A stretch of 64,000 bases of DNA from Pedobacter terrae (GCF_900100705.1 NZ_FNCH01000016.1:55161-119160), one strand, 5' to 3'. Numbered from the stretch's first letter, positions 44,090-52,798 are shown. Numbers and translations: made by a program. Notes: generated by a model not told the origin, from the letters alone.

Positions 44090-45007
44090 ATGCAGGCTGT
44101 AAACTACGAGAACGAAACAAGTTATGGTAATTTAGAATTGCTTGCCCGGCAAGTGGTAGAGGGCTTTATTACCGGCCTACATAAAAGTCCGTTTCATGGC
44201 TTTTCAGTTGAGTTTGCGGAGCACCGGCAGTACAATAATGGAGATAACGTTAAAAATATTGACTGGAAATTATACGCCAAAACCGATAAACTTTACAGCA
44301 AACGTTTTGAAGAAGAAACCAATTTGCGTTGTCAGTTTGTAATAGATGTTTCTTCATCCATGTACTTTCCCGAGCCTAAAAATAACAAATTAGTATTCTC
44401 TATACAGGCTGCGGTATCTTTAATGTACCTGTTAAAGAAACAACGTGATGCTTTTGGACTGAGTTTATTTACCGATGAGATCTTGTTCAATTCTCCTGCA
44501 AAATCGACAACGGTACATCAGAAATATTTATTTACCCAACTGGAAGAGCTGTTGCAGAAACCTAAGGTAAATGCACAGACCAATTTAAGCGAGGCGCTGC
44601 ACCAGGTGGCAGAACTGATCCATAAGCGTTCTTTGGTTATTATCTTTAGCGACCTGTTTAACACCCAGGCCAATATCGGTAAAACCGATCAGTTTTTTGA
44701 CGCATTGCAGCACCTGAAATTCAATAAGCATGAGGTAGTGGTTTTTAATGTGGTTGATAAAACAAAAGAGGTGGATTTTAATTTTGAAAACCGTCCGTAC
44801 CAGTTTATTGATATGGAAACCGGAGAAGCCATTAAAGTACACACCAATCAGGTAAAGGAGAATTATATAACAGCAGTTTCTACTTACCGGCAAGAGATTG
44901 CGCTAAAATGTGCTCAATATAAAATCGACTTAATTGATGCCGATATGAACGGGGGTTTTCATTCAATCCTCCAGTCGTATTTAATTAAAAGGCAAAAATT
45001 GGGTTAA
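44090..45007 (+). CDS. DUF58 domain protein (von Willebrand A-like)
   Basis: DUF58 proteins usually work with MoxR-type AAA ATPases in protein-complex maturation. The 305-residue protein shows FSVEFAEHRQYNNGDNVKNIDWKLYAKTDKLYSKRFEEE, the family core. A vWA-like segment follows with VIDVSSSMYFP (the MIDAS-type DxSxS) and IIFSDLF. No transmembrane helix is present. A MoxR partner is not adjacent here, which is unusual for the family. Confidence 0.9.
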   Translation: MQAVNYENETSYGNLELLARQVVEGFITGLHKSPFHGFSVEFAEHRQYNNGDNVKNIDWKLYAKTDKLYSKRFEEETNLRCQFVIDVSSSMYFPEPKNNKLVFSIQAAVSLMYLLKKQRDAFGLSLFTDEILFNSPAKSTTVHQKYLFTQLEELLQKPKVNAQTNLSEALHQVAELIHKRSLVIIFSDLFNTQANIGKTDQFFDALQHLKFNKHEVVVFNVVDKTKEVDFNFENRPYQFIDMETGEAIKVHTNQVKENYITAVSTYRQEIALKCAQYKIDLIDADMNGGFHSILQSYLIKRQKLG

Positions 45008-45072
45008 TTTTTTTACAAACAAGACGATTTAAACACTGTTTTATAAATGATTTAAATTTTAAGCTTCCCATT

Positions 45073-45534
45073 ATGTTACAAAAAGGCGATACTGCACCAG
45101 ATTTCGAATTAAATGCTACACCCGATCAGAAAATAAAGCTTAAGGATTTTAAAGGCAAAAATGTTATCCTGGCTTTTTATCCTGCAGACTGGAGCCCTGT
45201 ATGCAGCGACCAGATGGCACTCTATAACGAAATGCTAAAATATTTTAACAAATATGACGCACAGATTTTTGGTGTTTCTGTTGATAGCGTTTGGTGCCAC
45301 CTCGCCTTTGAAGAAAATAGAAAACTACATTTTCCACTACTGGCTGATTTTGAACCAAAGGGCGCTATATCTAAAGCTTATGGTGTATATGATGATGAAG
45401 TTGGCGAAAGTAAAAGGGCACTGTTTGTTATTGATAAAGAAGGTAAAATTGCATGGAGTTATTTATCACCTGTAGCCGTTAACCCTGGTGCGGATGGTAT
45501 TTTGGATGCACTGGAAGAATTAAGCAAGAAATAA
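45073..45534 (+). CDS. Peroxiredoxin (AhpE-like redoxin)
   Basis: The 153-residue thiol peroxidase has the peroxidatic cysteine C44 in FYPADWSPVCSDQM. The segment DSVWCHLAFEE is typical of AhpE/Bcp-type proteins and carries a second cysteine, C75. VIDKEGKIAWSYLSP follows. It is predicted to reduce hydrogen peroxide or organic hydroperoxides in the cytoplasm. The DsbA-like gene starts 4 bases after its stop, so the two form an operon. Confidence 0.92.
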   Translation: MLQKGDTAPDFELNATPDQKIKLKDFKGKNVILAFYPADWSPVCSDQMALYNEMLKYFNKYDAQIFGVSVDSVWCHLAFEENRKLHFPLLADFEPKGAISKAYGVYDDEVGESKRALFVIDKEGKIAWSYLSPVAVNPGADGILDALEELSKK

Positions 45535-45538
45535 AGAT

Positions 45539-46057
45539 ATGAGTACATTAAAACCTGAAATAAATAGTGTGGATCATATTCAAGGAGATGATGCAGCAAG
45601 TATTGCCATTGTTGAATTTGGCGATTATCAGTGCCCATATTGCGGAGATGCCTACCCGATTATGAAAGAAATTGAGGAAACGTTTGGCCATCAGATCAGA
45701 TTTGTTTTCCGCCATTTTCCTTTGGCAAATGCACATGAATTTGCTTTTCCTGCCGCTATTGCTGCAGAAGCTGCGGGTTTACAAGGTAAGTTTTGGGAAA
45801 TGCACGATGCACTTTACGAAAATCAATACCGGCTAAATGGTGAGCTGTTTGACGAATTGGCCGAAACGATTGGTTTAGATTTAGAACAGTTTCAACAAGA
45901 CAGTGCTGCAGAAGAGATCAAACGAAAAATAGAAGATGATTTTGATAGCGGCGTTAGGAGTGGGGTAAACGGAACCCCTTCATTTTATGTAAACGGAACC
46001 AAATTCGATGGCGGTGCATCAGATCTTTACCAAATGCTTAAAGAAAGCGCTGAATAA
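45539..46057 (+). CDS. DsbA-like thioredoxin-fold protein, cytoplasmic
   Basis: The 172-residue protein has the DsbA active site in VEFGDYQCPYCGDAYP (C32, C35) with a helical insertion. VNGTPSFYVNGTKFDGG gives the cis-proline loop. RHFPLANAHEFAFPAAIAAEAAG is a recognisable stretch of the family. It lacks a signal peptide, so it probably works in the cytoplasm as a disulphide reductase or as the partner of the peroxiredoxin encoded 4 bases upstream. Its exact substrate is not known. Confidence 0.88.
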   Translation: MSTLKPEINSVDHIQGDDAASIAIVEFGDYQCPYCGDAYPIMKEIEETFGHQIRFVFRHFPLANAHEFAFPAAIAAEAAGLQGKFWEMHDALYENQYRLNGELFDELAETIGLDLEQFQQDSAAEEIKRKIEDDFDSGVRSGVNGTPSFYVNGTKFDGGASDLYQMLKESAE

Positions 46058-46123
46058 GATAAAAGATGTAAGGTAGCATCAATTGTTCATATAAAAACTT
46101 AATATTTTATAAAGCAGGCCTTT

Positions 46124-46576
46124 TTAATCGAGCGTAAAATTAACATTTATAGTATATCTGATTCGAATGTTTTTAATCACATGAGCCTCACAATCATCTG
46201 TGGCTAAACGCTGGGACATGGTAAGTGATTGATTAGGTTTAAGGTTAATTTTTTGCTTTATTTCGTAAGACTTATTACAACCTTTAGGCACATTACCATC
46301 CAAGAGAAATGAAATATCGGTTATTGTTCTTTTGGTTGTGTTTTTGAAAGTGATTTTGGCAAATGTTCCCAAATCGCCATCGCGTGTATATTTAATATCT
46401 TTTACGTAAACTGTGTTTCGCCTGTTGGTGGTATCATTTAACATCGGTTTTGATGATTGTGGCCTTTGAACAAAATTGGTTTTAGTTTGCATTTCCGCTT
46501 TGCTTATTTCCTTAAGCGGCATTTTTAAAGCTCCGCAACAGCCGATTATAAATATTCCTAATACTTTGGTGAGCAT
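46124..46576 (-). CDS. Hypothetical exported protein
   Basis: I do not recognise this 150-residue protein. The first 16 residues are hydrophobic with two cysteines (IFIIGCCG), compatible with a lipoprotein or short signal. A Thr/Asn/Gln-rich linker follows. The C-terminal 100 residues look like a beta-sandwich with FAKITFKNTTKRTITDISFLLDG and two spaced cysteines (KGCNKSYEI, DDCEAHVIK) that could form a disulphide. The 'FKN.T...I...' pattern recalls domains of FxLYD type. An orphan terminator isolates it upstream. Confidence 0.6.
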   Translation of the reverse strand: MLTKVLGIFIIGCCGALKMPLKEISKAEMQTKTNFVQRPQSSKPMLNDTTNRRNTVYVKDIKYTRDGDLGTFAKITFKNTTKRTITDISFLLDGNVPKGCNKSYEIKQKINLKPNQSLTMSQRLATDDCEAHVIKNIRIRYTINVNFTLD

Positions 46577-46661
46577 AATTTAACTATGTTAATATTAACT
46601 GTAAGTTATGGCTTTTTTAGAGATAAAGCGATTGCAGGTGTATTGCTTTGCAAAATTTAAA

Positions 46662-46696
46662 TAAAAAAACCTCATGTATTTTGCAATACATGAGGT
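46662..46696 (-). terminator. Orphan minus-strand terminator
   Basis: ACCTCATGTATT (46669-46680) pairs perfectly with AATACATGAGGT (46685-46696) around TTGC. On the minus strand it is followed by seven U residues. There is no annotated minus-strand gene between it and the plus-strand oxidase gene, so a short transcript must be its target. Confidence 0.8.
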
Positions 46697-46731
46697 ATCA
46701 GATAAGGGTAACCGGAAAACTAAAAAACTAA

Positions 46732-46800
46732 TTATGAGTTTTTAGAATTTAACAAAATTGAAATCGCTTCGTGTTTTGTTATATCAAAGGTGCACTTCAT
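46732..46800 (-). CDS. Possible 22-residue peptide or small RNA upstream of an orphan terminator
   Basis: A short frame runs from ATG 46800 to TAA 46732 (begins MKCTFDITKHEAIS). It lies 36 bases before the orphan terminator on the same strand. The upstream side contains short inverted repeats (ACTTCA/TGAAGT, GAAGTTT/AAACTTC). A small RNA with or without a coding part would fit. Coding potential this short cannot be judged by eye. Confidence 0.3.
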   Translation of the reverse strand: MKCTFDITKHEAISILLNSKNS

Positions 46801-46972
46801 TTATGAAGTTTTAGTGAAGAAACTTCATCCAACTATTACAGCTATACTGATGTTACATTTGATATAAAGTCTTTTCAAGGTCAGATTGGTCCTTTTTGCT
46901 TTTTGCCTAAAACAATACATCAGCTTCTGCTATTTATTAGCTATATCAAATCCATTATTAAAAAATATTTTC

Positions 46973-48709
46973 ATGGGTAAAAATGTTGCAGAACAGCTGG
47001 TTGAAATGCTGGTTGAGGTCGGCGTAAAAAGAGTTTATGCCGTTACTGGAGACAGTTTAAATTATTTTAACGACGCAGTAAGAAGAAATGGTAAGATAAA
47101 GTGGATCCACGTACGTAATGAAGAAGTTGGTGCTTTTGCAGCGGCAGCCGAAGCAGAACTTGACGGGATTGCTTGTTGTGCGGGTAGTTGTGGTCCGGGC
47201 CATGTGCACCTGATTAACGGCCTCTACGATGCACACCGTAGCCATGTTCCGGTAATTGCCATTGCATCAACCATTCCGACAGGCGAATTTGGGATGGACT
47301 TTTTTCAGGAAACAAATACCATAAAGTTATTTGACGATTGTAGTTACTATAACCAGATAGCCACCACTGCCGAGCAGGTGCCGAGGATGTTTCAAACGGC
47401 TGTTCAGCATGCCATTCATAAAAAAGGTGTTGCCGTTTTTGGTTTGCCTGGCGATGTTGCGCAACTGAATGCGGTGGAAAGTGTAACGTCTATGCAGTTA
47501 TTCACCAATAAGCCTGTGATCCGCCCTTCTGAACAGGAGTTGAAAGGTCTATCAGACCTGCTTAATGGTGAAAAGAAAATTATGATTTACTGCGGCATCG
47601 GTGCTTCCGAAGCGCATGATGAAGTGGTAGAATTAGCAGCTAAATTAAAAGCACCTGTAGGGTTTTCTTTCAGAGGGAAAATGGGCATACAATACAATAA
47701 TCCTTATGAAGTGGGGATGACAGGACTTTTGGGCCAGCCATCGGGTTACCATGCGATGCACGAGGCTGATGTAGTACTTTTACTGGGGACCGATTTTCCT
47801 TATGTAAATTTCATGCCTGTTAAGAACAAAATTGTACAGATTGATGAAAAACCCGAGCGTTTGGGCAGAAGAGCTAAACTTACCATGGGTTTATGCGGGA
47901 GCATCAGCGATTCGATAAAAGCATTATTGCCGCTGCTTACTGAAAAGAAAGACGAAGATTTCTTAAAATCTCAATTAGAATTTTATCAGAAAGTTAAGGA
48001 AAGTCAGCAGGTTTATGTTAAAGATCAGGGTGAAGAAAATAAAATCCAACCGGAATTTGTAGCCGAAACCATTAACCGTTTAGCGGCTGATGATGCGATT
48101 TTTACGGTAGACACGGGAATGTGCTGCGTTTGGGGGGCACGTTTTATAGATGGAACCGGCAAACGCAAAATGCTGGGCTCTTTTAACCATGGTTCTATGG
48201 CGAATGCGATGCCGATGGCTATTGGTGCAGCATTGGCACATCCGGAACAACAAGTAATTGCGCTCTGTGGTGATGGTGGCCTATCGATGCTCTTAGGCGA
48301 TTTGGCTACTATCAAACAATATAACCTGCCTGTAAAACTGATTGTATTTAACAACAGGGCTTTAGGTATGGTGAAACTGGAAATGGAAGTTGATGGGTTG
48401 CCTGACAATGAAACAGATATGATCAATCCTGATTTTGCATTGGTAGCACAGGCCATGGGATTCAAAGGAATGACGGTAACCGAACCTGAAGAAGTGGAAA
48501 CAGCGATTAGTTATGCATTGAATGAAAATGGTCCTGTCTTGTTGAATATCATGACCAATCCAAATGCTTTAGCAATGCCGCCAAAAATAGAATGGGAACA
48601 AATAAAAGGAATGACAGAATCGATGGCAAAATTAATGCTTGGTGGGAAAATGGGTGAAGTTTTGGATACGATAAAATCGAATTATAAGCATTTGGGAGAG
48701 GTGTTGTAA
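46973..48709 (+). CDS. ThDP-dependent pyruvate oxidase / pyruvate:quinone oxidoreductase-like enzyme
   Basis: The protein resembles E. coli PoxB, which decarboxylates pyruvate to acetate and passes electrons to quinone. The start at ATG 46973 (MGKNVAEQL) gives 578 residues; an earlier in-frame start adds unrelated residues. Features are the ThDP glutamate region RNEEVGAFAAAAEAEL, CAGSCGPGHVHLINGLYDAHRSHVPVI, and the ThDP-magnesium segment ALCGDGGLSMLLGDLATIKQYNLPVKLIVFNN. The C-terminal stretch (MLGGKMGEVLDTIKSN) matches the membrane-binding end of PoxB. A phosphate-dependent pyruvate oxidase is the alternative. Confidence 0.88.
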   Translation: MGKNVAEQLVEMLVEVGVKRVYAVTGDSLNYFNDAVRRNGKIKWIHVRNEEVGAFAAAAEAELDGIACCAGSCGPGHVHLINGLYDAHRSHVPVIAIASTIPTGEFGMDFFQETNTIKLFDDCSYYNQIATTAEQVPRMFQTAVQHAIHKKGVAVFGLPGDVAQLNAVESVTSMQLFTNKPVIRPSEQELKGLSDLLNGEKKIMIYCGIGASEAHDEVVELAAKLKAPVGFSFRGKMGIQYNNPYEVGMTGLLGQPSGYHAMHEADVVLLLGTDFPYVNFMPVKNKIVQIDEKPERLGRRAKLTMGLCGSISDSIKALLPLLTEKKDEDFLKSQLEFYQKVKESQQVYVKDQGEENKIQPEFVAETINRLAADDAIFTVDTGMCCVWGARFIDGTGKRKMLGSFNHGSMANAMPMAIGAALAHPEQQVIALCGDGGLSMLLGDLATIKQYNLPVKLIVFNNRALGMVKLEMEVDGLPDNETDMINPDFALVAQAMGFKGMTVTEPEEVETAISYALNENGPVLLNIMTNPNALAMPPKIEWEQIKGMTESMAKLMLGGKMGEVLDTIKSNYKHLGEVL

Positions 48710-48753
48710 CGTAAAATCTATCCCTTGACCAGTACATAGAATTCCATAAAAAA

Positions 48754-48837
48754 CGTCATCTCGACTGAAGCGAAGCGGAATGGAGAGATCTATCTAAGCA
48801 GATCTCTCGACTACGTTGCACTCCGCTCGAGATGACG
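48754..48837. repeat. Class 1 palindromic repeat (GTCATCTCGA subtype)
   Basis: CGTCATCTCGA (48754) and TCGAGATGACG (48827) are exact inverted ends. Between them are GAAGCGAAGCGGAATGGAGAGATCT and its near complement, a long, nearly perfect hairpin. It separates convergent genes and could serve as a transcription barrier, although it lacks a U-run. Confidence 0.85.
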
Positions 48838-48843
48838 GAATTA

Positions 48844-49974
48844 CTATAAATTACCTCTCAATTCCTGTTCGCGCTCTAACGATTCAAACAATGCTTTAAA
48901 GTTACCTGCGCCAAAGCTTTGTGCACCTTTACGTTGAATAATCTCGAAGAAAAGGGTGGGGCGGTCTTCAACTGGCTTGGTAAAAATCTGTAAAAGATAA
49001 CCTTCCTCATCACAATCAACTAAAATACCCAGGCTCTCCAATAAGGCTATTTCTTCATCAATTTTGCCTACACGTTGTGGCATCATATCGTAATACGCTT
49101 CTGGTGGCGCACTTAAAAATTCTACACCGCGTGATTTTAATTCTTTAACCGTTTTAACAATGTCTTTTGTGGCTACAGCAATATGCTGAACGCCTTCACC
49201 CTCATAATATTCCAGGTACTCTTCAATCTGCGATTTCTTTTTGCCTTCTGCAGGCTCATTGATCGGGAATTTTGAAAAACCGTTACCATTACTCATCACT
49301 TTACTCATTAAAGCCGAATATTCGGTGTTGATTTGCTTATCATCAAAAGATAGAATATTTACAAAACCCATTACGTCTTCATACCATTGTACGGCTTCGT
49401 TCATGCGATTCCAGCCCACATTACCCACACAATGATCAATATATAAAAGGCCGGCATCAGCAGGTTGATAATCGCTTTCCCAGACACGGTACCCTGGCAT
49501 AAAAGTGCCATTGTAATTTTTACGCTCAATGAACATGTGTACGGTTTCGCCATAAGTGTAAATACCGCTCATTTTAACTTCGCCATGTTCATCTGTTACG
49601 GTTTTAGGCTCCATGTATGGCTTAGCACCACGTTTTGTAGTTTCTTCATAGGCACTATAAGCATCATCTACCCAAAGGGCTAATACTTTTACCCCGTCGC
49701 CATGTTTTTTAACATGTTCTGATATTGGATGATCAGATTTTAGTGCCGTAGTTAAGATCAGCCTGATCTTACCCTGTTGCAATACATAAGATGCACGATC
49801 GCGCACGCCAGTTTCTGGTCCGGCGTAGGCTAAACTTTGAAAACCAAAAGCCGTTTTATAATAATGAGCAGCCTGCTTGGCGTTGCCCACGTAAAATTCG
49901 ATATAATCTGTTCCGTTAATAGGCAGAAAATCTGGAGCTTTTGATATTTTTTCTGCGAATGTCTGTGTTTCCAT
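48844..49974 (-). CDS. hppD: 4-hydroxyphenylpyruvate dioxygenase
   Basis: This Fe(II) enzyme converts 4-hydroxyphenylpyruvate to homogentisate in tyrosine breakdown. The 376-residue protein has two vicinal-oxygen-chelate domains. The iron ligands are H181 (LLYIDHCVGNV), H264 (GVQHIAVAT) and E344 (LFFEIIQRKG). The C-terminal gate helix GAGNFKALFESLEREQELRG is present. Its product is the substrate of the hmgA enzyme encoded next on the same strand; a 272-base gap of word-drift repeat separates the two. Confidence 0.97.
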   Translation of the reverse strand: METQTFAEKISKAPDFLPINGTDYIEFYVGNAKQAAHYYKTAFGFQSLAYAGPETGVRDRASYVLQQGKIRLILTTALKSDHPISEHVKKHGDGVKVLALWVDDAYSAYEETTKRGAKPYMEPKTVTDEHGEVKMSGIYTYGETVHMFIERKNYNGTFMPGYRVWESDYQPADAGLLYIDHCVGNVGWNRMNEAVQWYEDVMGFVNILSFDDKQINTEYSALMSKVMSNGNGFSKFPINEPAEGKKKSQIEEYLEYYEGEGVQHIAVATKDIVKTVKELKSRGVEFLSAPPEAYYDMMPQRVGKIDEEIALLESLGILVDCDEEGYLLQIFTKPVEDRPTLFFEIIQRKGAQSFGAGNFKALFESLEREQELRGNL

Positions 49975-49987
49975 TTGTTTGTTATTT

Positions 49988-50246
49988 AAGTCCGAAGTCG
50001 GAGGTCCAAAGTCGGATAGGATATATTTGTTGTTAAAATATTTATTAAGGCTGATTATTATTTATCGCTTATTTTTTCTGCACTTTATCCTCGGAATTCG
50101 GTCTTCCCGGCTTCTGACTATTTCTATGCCCTTTATCTTCGGACCTCGGTCTCCAGACTTCCGACTATTTTTCTGCACTTTATCTTCTGACCCCGGTCTC
50201 CGGACTTCCGACTCAAGACTTCCGACTCAAGACTCAAGACTCCCAA
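49988..50246. repeat. Word-drift repeat array between hppD and hmgA
   Basis: At the left, TCCGAAGTCGGAGGTCCAAA is one purine-rich arm. From about 50086 to 50246 the complement words recur many times in drifted form (CTTCCGACT, GGACTTCCGACTCAAGAC, GACTCCCAACTA), with three larger units that each include a TTTATCTTCGGACC-like block (50132, 50181 and a variant at 50087). The array ends exactly at the hmgA stop codon. An open frame across it is an artefact of the periodicity. Confidence 0.8.
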
Positions 50247-51407
50247 CTATCCCCCCTGCCAGCTTTTATGGTAATTTTCGTCCTCAATATCTAATGCATC
50301 CTGAGTAAGCATTAAAGGCTTAAAAGGATCGATCATTACCGCCAACTCGTCCGTTTTTTCTTTCCCAATCGATTTTTCTACAGTACCTGGATGTGGTCCG
50401 TGTGGAATACCCCCGGGATGCAGGGTAATCTGTCCTTTAACCACGCTTTTGCGGCTCATAAAATCACCATCTACATAATAAAGTACCTCGTCGCTATCTA
50501 CATTGCTGTGGTTGTATGGCGCAGGAATCGAATCAGGGTGGTAATCGTATTTGCGGGGAACAAACGAGCAAACCACAAAATTGTGGCCCTCGAAAGTTTG
50601 GTGAACCGGAGGTGGTTGATGTAATCGGCCTGTTATCGGCTCAAAATCGTGTATAGAGAAAGCATATGGATAATGATAACCGTCCCAGCCTACATAATCA
50701 AATGGGTGTGTACCATAGGTGTAGGGATAAATTAAACCCTGCTTTTTAATGAGCACTTTAAAATCACCATACTCATCATGTGTTTGCAGGTTTTCTGGTA
50801 GCCTTAAGTCGCGCTCACAATAAGGTGCATGCTCCATCAACTGTCCATATTGATTTAAATATCTTTTTGGCGCCCTTAAAGGACTAAAACTTTCTACAAT
50901 GAACAATCTGTTTTGTTCCGTATCAAATTCGATCTGATAAATGGTTCCCCTTGGGATAATCAGATAATCGCCATAAGCGAACTTAATTTCTCCGAACCCT
51001 GTTTTCAGCTTTCCAGAGCCTTCATGTACGAAGATCATCTCATCGGCCTGACTATTTTTGTAGAAATAGTCGGTCATCGATTTTCTTGGCGCAGCCAGAA
51101 CAATATGTAGGTCGCTATTTACCAGAATGGCTTTTCTACTTTTTAGAAAATCATCTTCCAGTTTAATGTTGAAACCGATTAAACTGGTGTGTTTCAGATG
51201 TTTTTCGCGTGCTATTTTAGGTTCAACGCTGTAAGGCTCACCTAAATGTTTTACGATGGTTGGCGGGTGGCAGTGATAAACCAATGAATATAAACTAGAA
51301 AAACCTTCGGTTGATACCAATTCTTCGGCATAAAGATTTCCATCAGGTTTACGAAAAACCGTGTGGCGTTTAGCTGGAATCTGCCCCAATTTATGATAAA
51401 CAGGCAT
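50247..51407 (-). CDS. hmgA: Homogentisate 1,2-dioxygenase
   Basis: This enzyme opens the homogentisate ring to give maleylacetoacetate. The 386-residue cupin protein shows DEMIFVHEGSGKLKTGFGEI and DYLIIPRGTIYQIEF. The iron-ligand region is FMSRKSVVKGQITLHPGGIPHGPHPGTVEKSIG. FVVCSFVPRKYDYHP is another family segment. It follows the possible small peptide at 51503 and precedes hppD on the same strand; the three may be one transcript despite the repeat array. Confidence 0.95.
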   Translation of the reverse strand: MPVYHKLGQIPAKRHTVFRKPDGNLYAEELVSTEGFSSLYSLVYHCHPPTIVKHLGEPYSVEPKIAREKHLKHTSLIGFNIKLEDDFLKSRKAILVNSDLHIVLAAPRKSMTDYFYKNSQADEMIFVHEGSGKLKTGFGEIKFAYGDYLIIPRGTIYQIEFDTEQNRLFIVESFSPLRAPKRYLNQYGQLMEHAPYCERDLRLPENLQTHDEYGDFKVLIKKQGLIYPYTYGTHPFDYVGWDGYHYPYAFSIHDFEPITGRLHQPPPVHQTFEGHNFVVCSFVPRKYDYHPDSIPAPYNHSNVDSDEVLYYVDGDFMSRKSVVKGQITLHPGGIPHGPHPGTVEKSIGKEKTDELAVMIDPFKPLMLTQDALDIEDENYHKSWQGG

Positions 51408-51502
51408 AATTAAATGGTGTTATGGTTAGAAAGAAAAAATCCTAATGAATTAACAATTAAAACGACGATGCGTTTAAATTTAAAAAGAAGGGTGAACGAA
51501 AA

Positions 51503-51604
51503 TTATAGAGAATATTGAGCCATGATCAGTTTGGATAGCATCTTATAGCGACGGGCTGCAATAGCGTCGTTTACCAGATTAATATGTAATGCTTTTAAGA
51601 TCAT
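51503..51604 (-). CDS. Possible 33-residue basic peptide upstream of hmgA
   Basis: A short frame runs from ATG 51604 to TAA 51503 (begins MILKALHINLVNDAIAARR). It is on the hmgA strand and ends 95 bases before the hmgA start. The composition alternates hydrophobic and basic residues and would form an amphipathic helix. It uses ordinary codons of this genome. The remainder of the 357-base region between hmgA and the divergent hydrolase gene holds no other recognised feature. It may be a leader peptide or a small protein; coding is unproven. Confidence 0.4.
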   Translation of the reverse strand: MILKALHINLVNDAIAARRYKMLSKLIMAQYSL

Positions 51605-51764
51605 GGTTTTAATGGTACCAAGGTAAGTATTTTATTTAAAAGTTAAAATTTTAATTATCTTTAATTACATCTTCAAAAGTTTGGTGCATTAAAATAATAA
51701 CGCTCAAGTTTTATTTTGAATGGGCTAATTTCTTAGCTTTACCGCGTATTTAACCAAATCATAT

Positions 51765-52760
51765 ATGAAACTAGTATCTTATAAGACCGAAGACAGGGAG
51801 CACCTTGGCATATTTATCGACGGACATATTTATAACTTAAATAGTTGCGATAAATTGCTTCCGGATAATATGAGTATGTTTTTGCAGGGTGGCGAAGTGT
51901 TAATGGAAAGAGCAAAAAGGATAGACGATCAAATAAAAGAGGGTAGTTTAGCCGCTAAAGAAGAGATTTTTTACGAAATTTTGGCTCCTGTTCCACATCC
52001 TACCAGTTGTCGTGATGGTTACGCTTTCAGGCAGCATGTTGCTGCGGCACGTAGAAACAGAAAGGTAGATATGATCCCTCAATTTGATGAGTATCCAATC
52101 TTTTATTTCACTAATCATAATGCTATTCAGGGAACCGGAGAAATTGAATGTATGCCAGATCATTTTGATAAGCTGGATTTCGAACTGGAGCTTTCCATTG
52201 TTATTGGTAAAAAAGGTAGAAACATTAAAGCTGCCGAAGCTGATGAATACATTGCAGGTTATATGGTAATGAACGATATGAGTGCCCGTACTTTGCAGAT
52301 GGAAGAGATGCTGTTGAATTTAGGTCCTGCAAAAGGAAAAGATTTTTCTACCGTAATTGGTCCATGGCTGGTCACACCTGATGAATTGTTGCAGTACAAA
52401 GTTGCACCTAAAGAAGGACATATCGGGAATGCTTACGATCTTAAAATGACCTGCAGAGTAAACGGTATCGAAGTTTCGAAAGGAAATGCTGCTGATATGG
52501 ACTGGACTTTTGCCGAAATTATAGAACGTTGTGCTTACGGAGTAGATATTCTTCCGGGTGATGTAATCGGTTCAGGCACAGTGGGTACAGGTTGTTTCTT
52601 AGAATTAAACGGTACAGGCTTACTTAACGATCCAAATTATAAAGTACAATGGCTGCAGCCTGGTGATGTAGTGGAGATGGAAATAACGGGCTTAGGTGCA
52701 TTAACCAATACCATTATGAAAGCTGATACGGATTTTTCGATCCTGGCTTTGAAGAAGTAA
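51765..52760 (+). CDS. Fumarylacetoacetate hydrolase family protein
   Basis: The family cleaves fumarylacetoacetate to fumarate and acetoacetate, the last step of tyrosine breakdown. The 331-residue protein has the metal site region DKLDFELELSIVIGKKGRNI and the stretch EYIAGYMVMNDMSARTLQMEE. GKDFSTVIGPWLVTPDEL and DILPGDVIGSGTVGTGC follow. Gene context (divergent from hmgA, near hppD) supports a fumarylacetoacetase role over other FAH-family hydrolases. No maleylacetoacetate isomerase is seen nearby. Confidence 0.9.
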   Translation: MKLVSYKTEDREHLGIFIDGHIYNLNSCDKLLPDNMSMFLQGGEVLMERAKRIDDQIKEGSLAAKEEIFYEILAPVPHPTSCRDGYAFRQHVAAARRNRKVDMIPQFDEYPIFYFTNHNAIQGTGEIECMPDHFDKLDFELELSIVIGKKGRNIKAAEADEYIAGYMVMNDMSARTLQMEEMLLNLGPAKGKDFSTVIGPWLVTPDELLQYKVAPKEGHIGNAYDLKMTCRVNGIEVSKGNAADMDWTFAEIIERCAYGVDILPGDVIGSGTVGTGCFLELNGTGLLNDPNYKVQWLQPGDVVEMEITGLGALTNTIMKADTDFSILALKK

Positions 52761-52798
52761 AGAACTCCTGATTTTTTAATTAAATCTTCTGGAAATTC

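Noticed and set aside
50086..50246. CRISPR-like direct repeats
   Set aside because: The repeated words vary in length and sequence and there are no equal-sized unique spacers. No cas genes are nearby. It fits the word-drift repeats instead.
49979..50308. 109-residue open frame
   Set aside because: It is produced by the repeat array (composition dominated by repeated Ser, Arg, Leu, Thr and Asp) and overlaps the end of hmgA.
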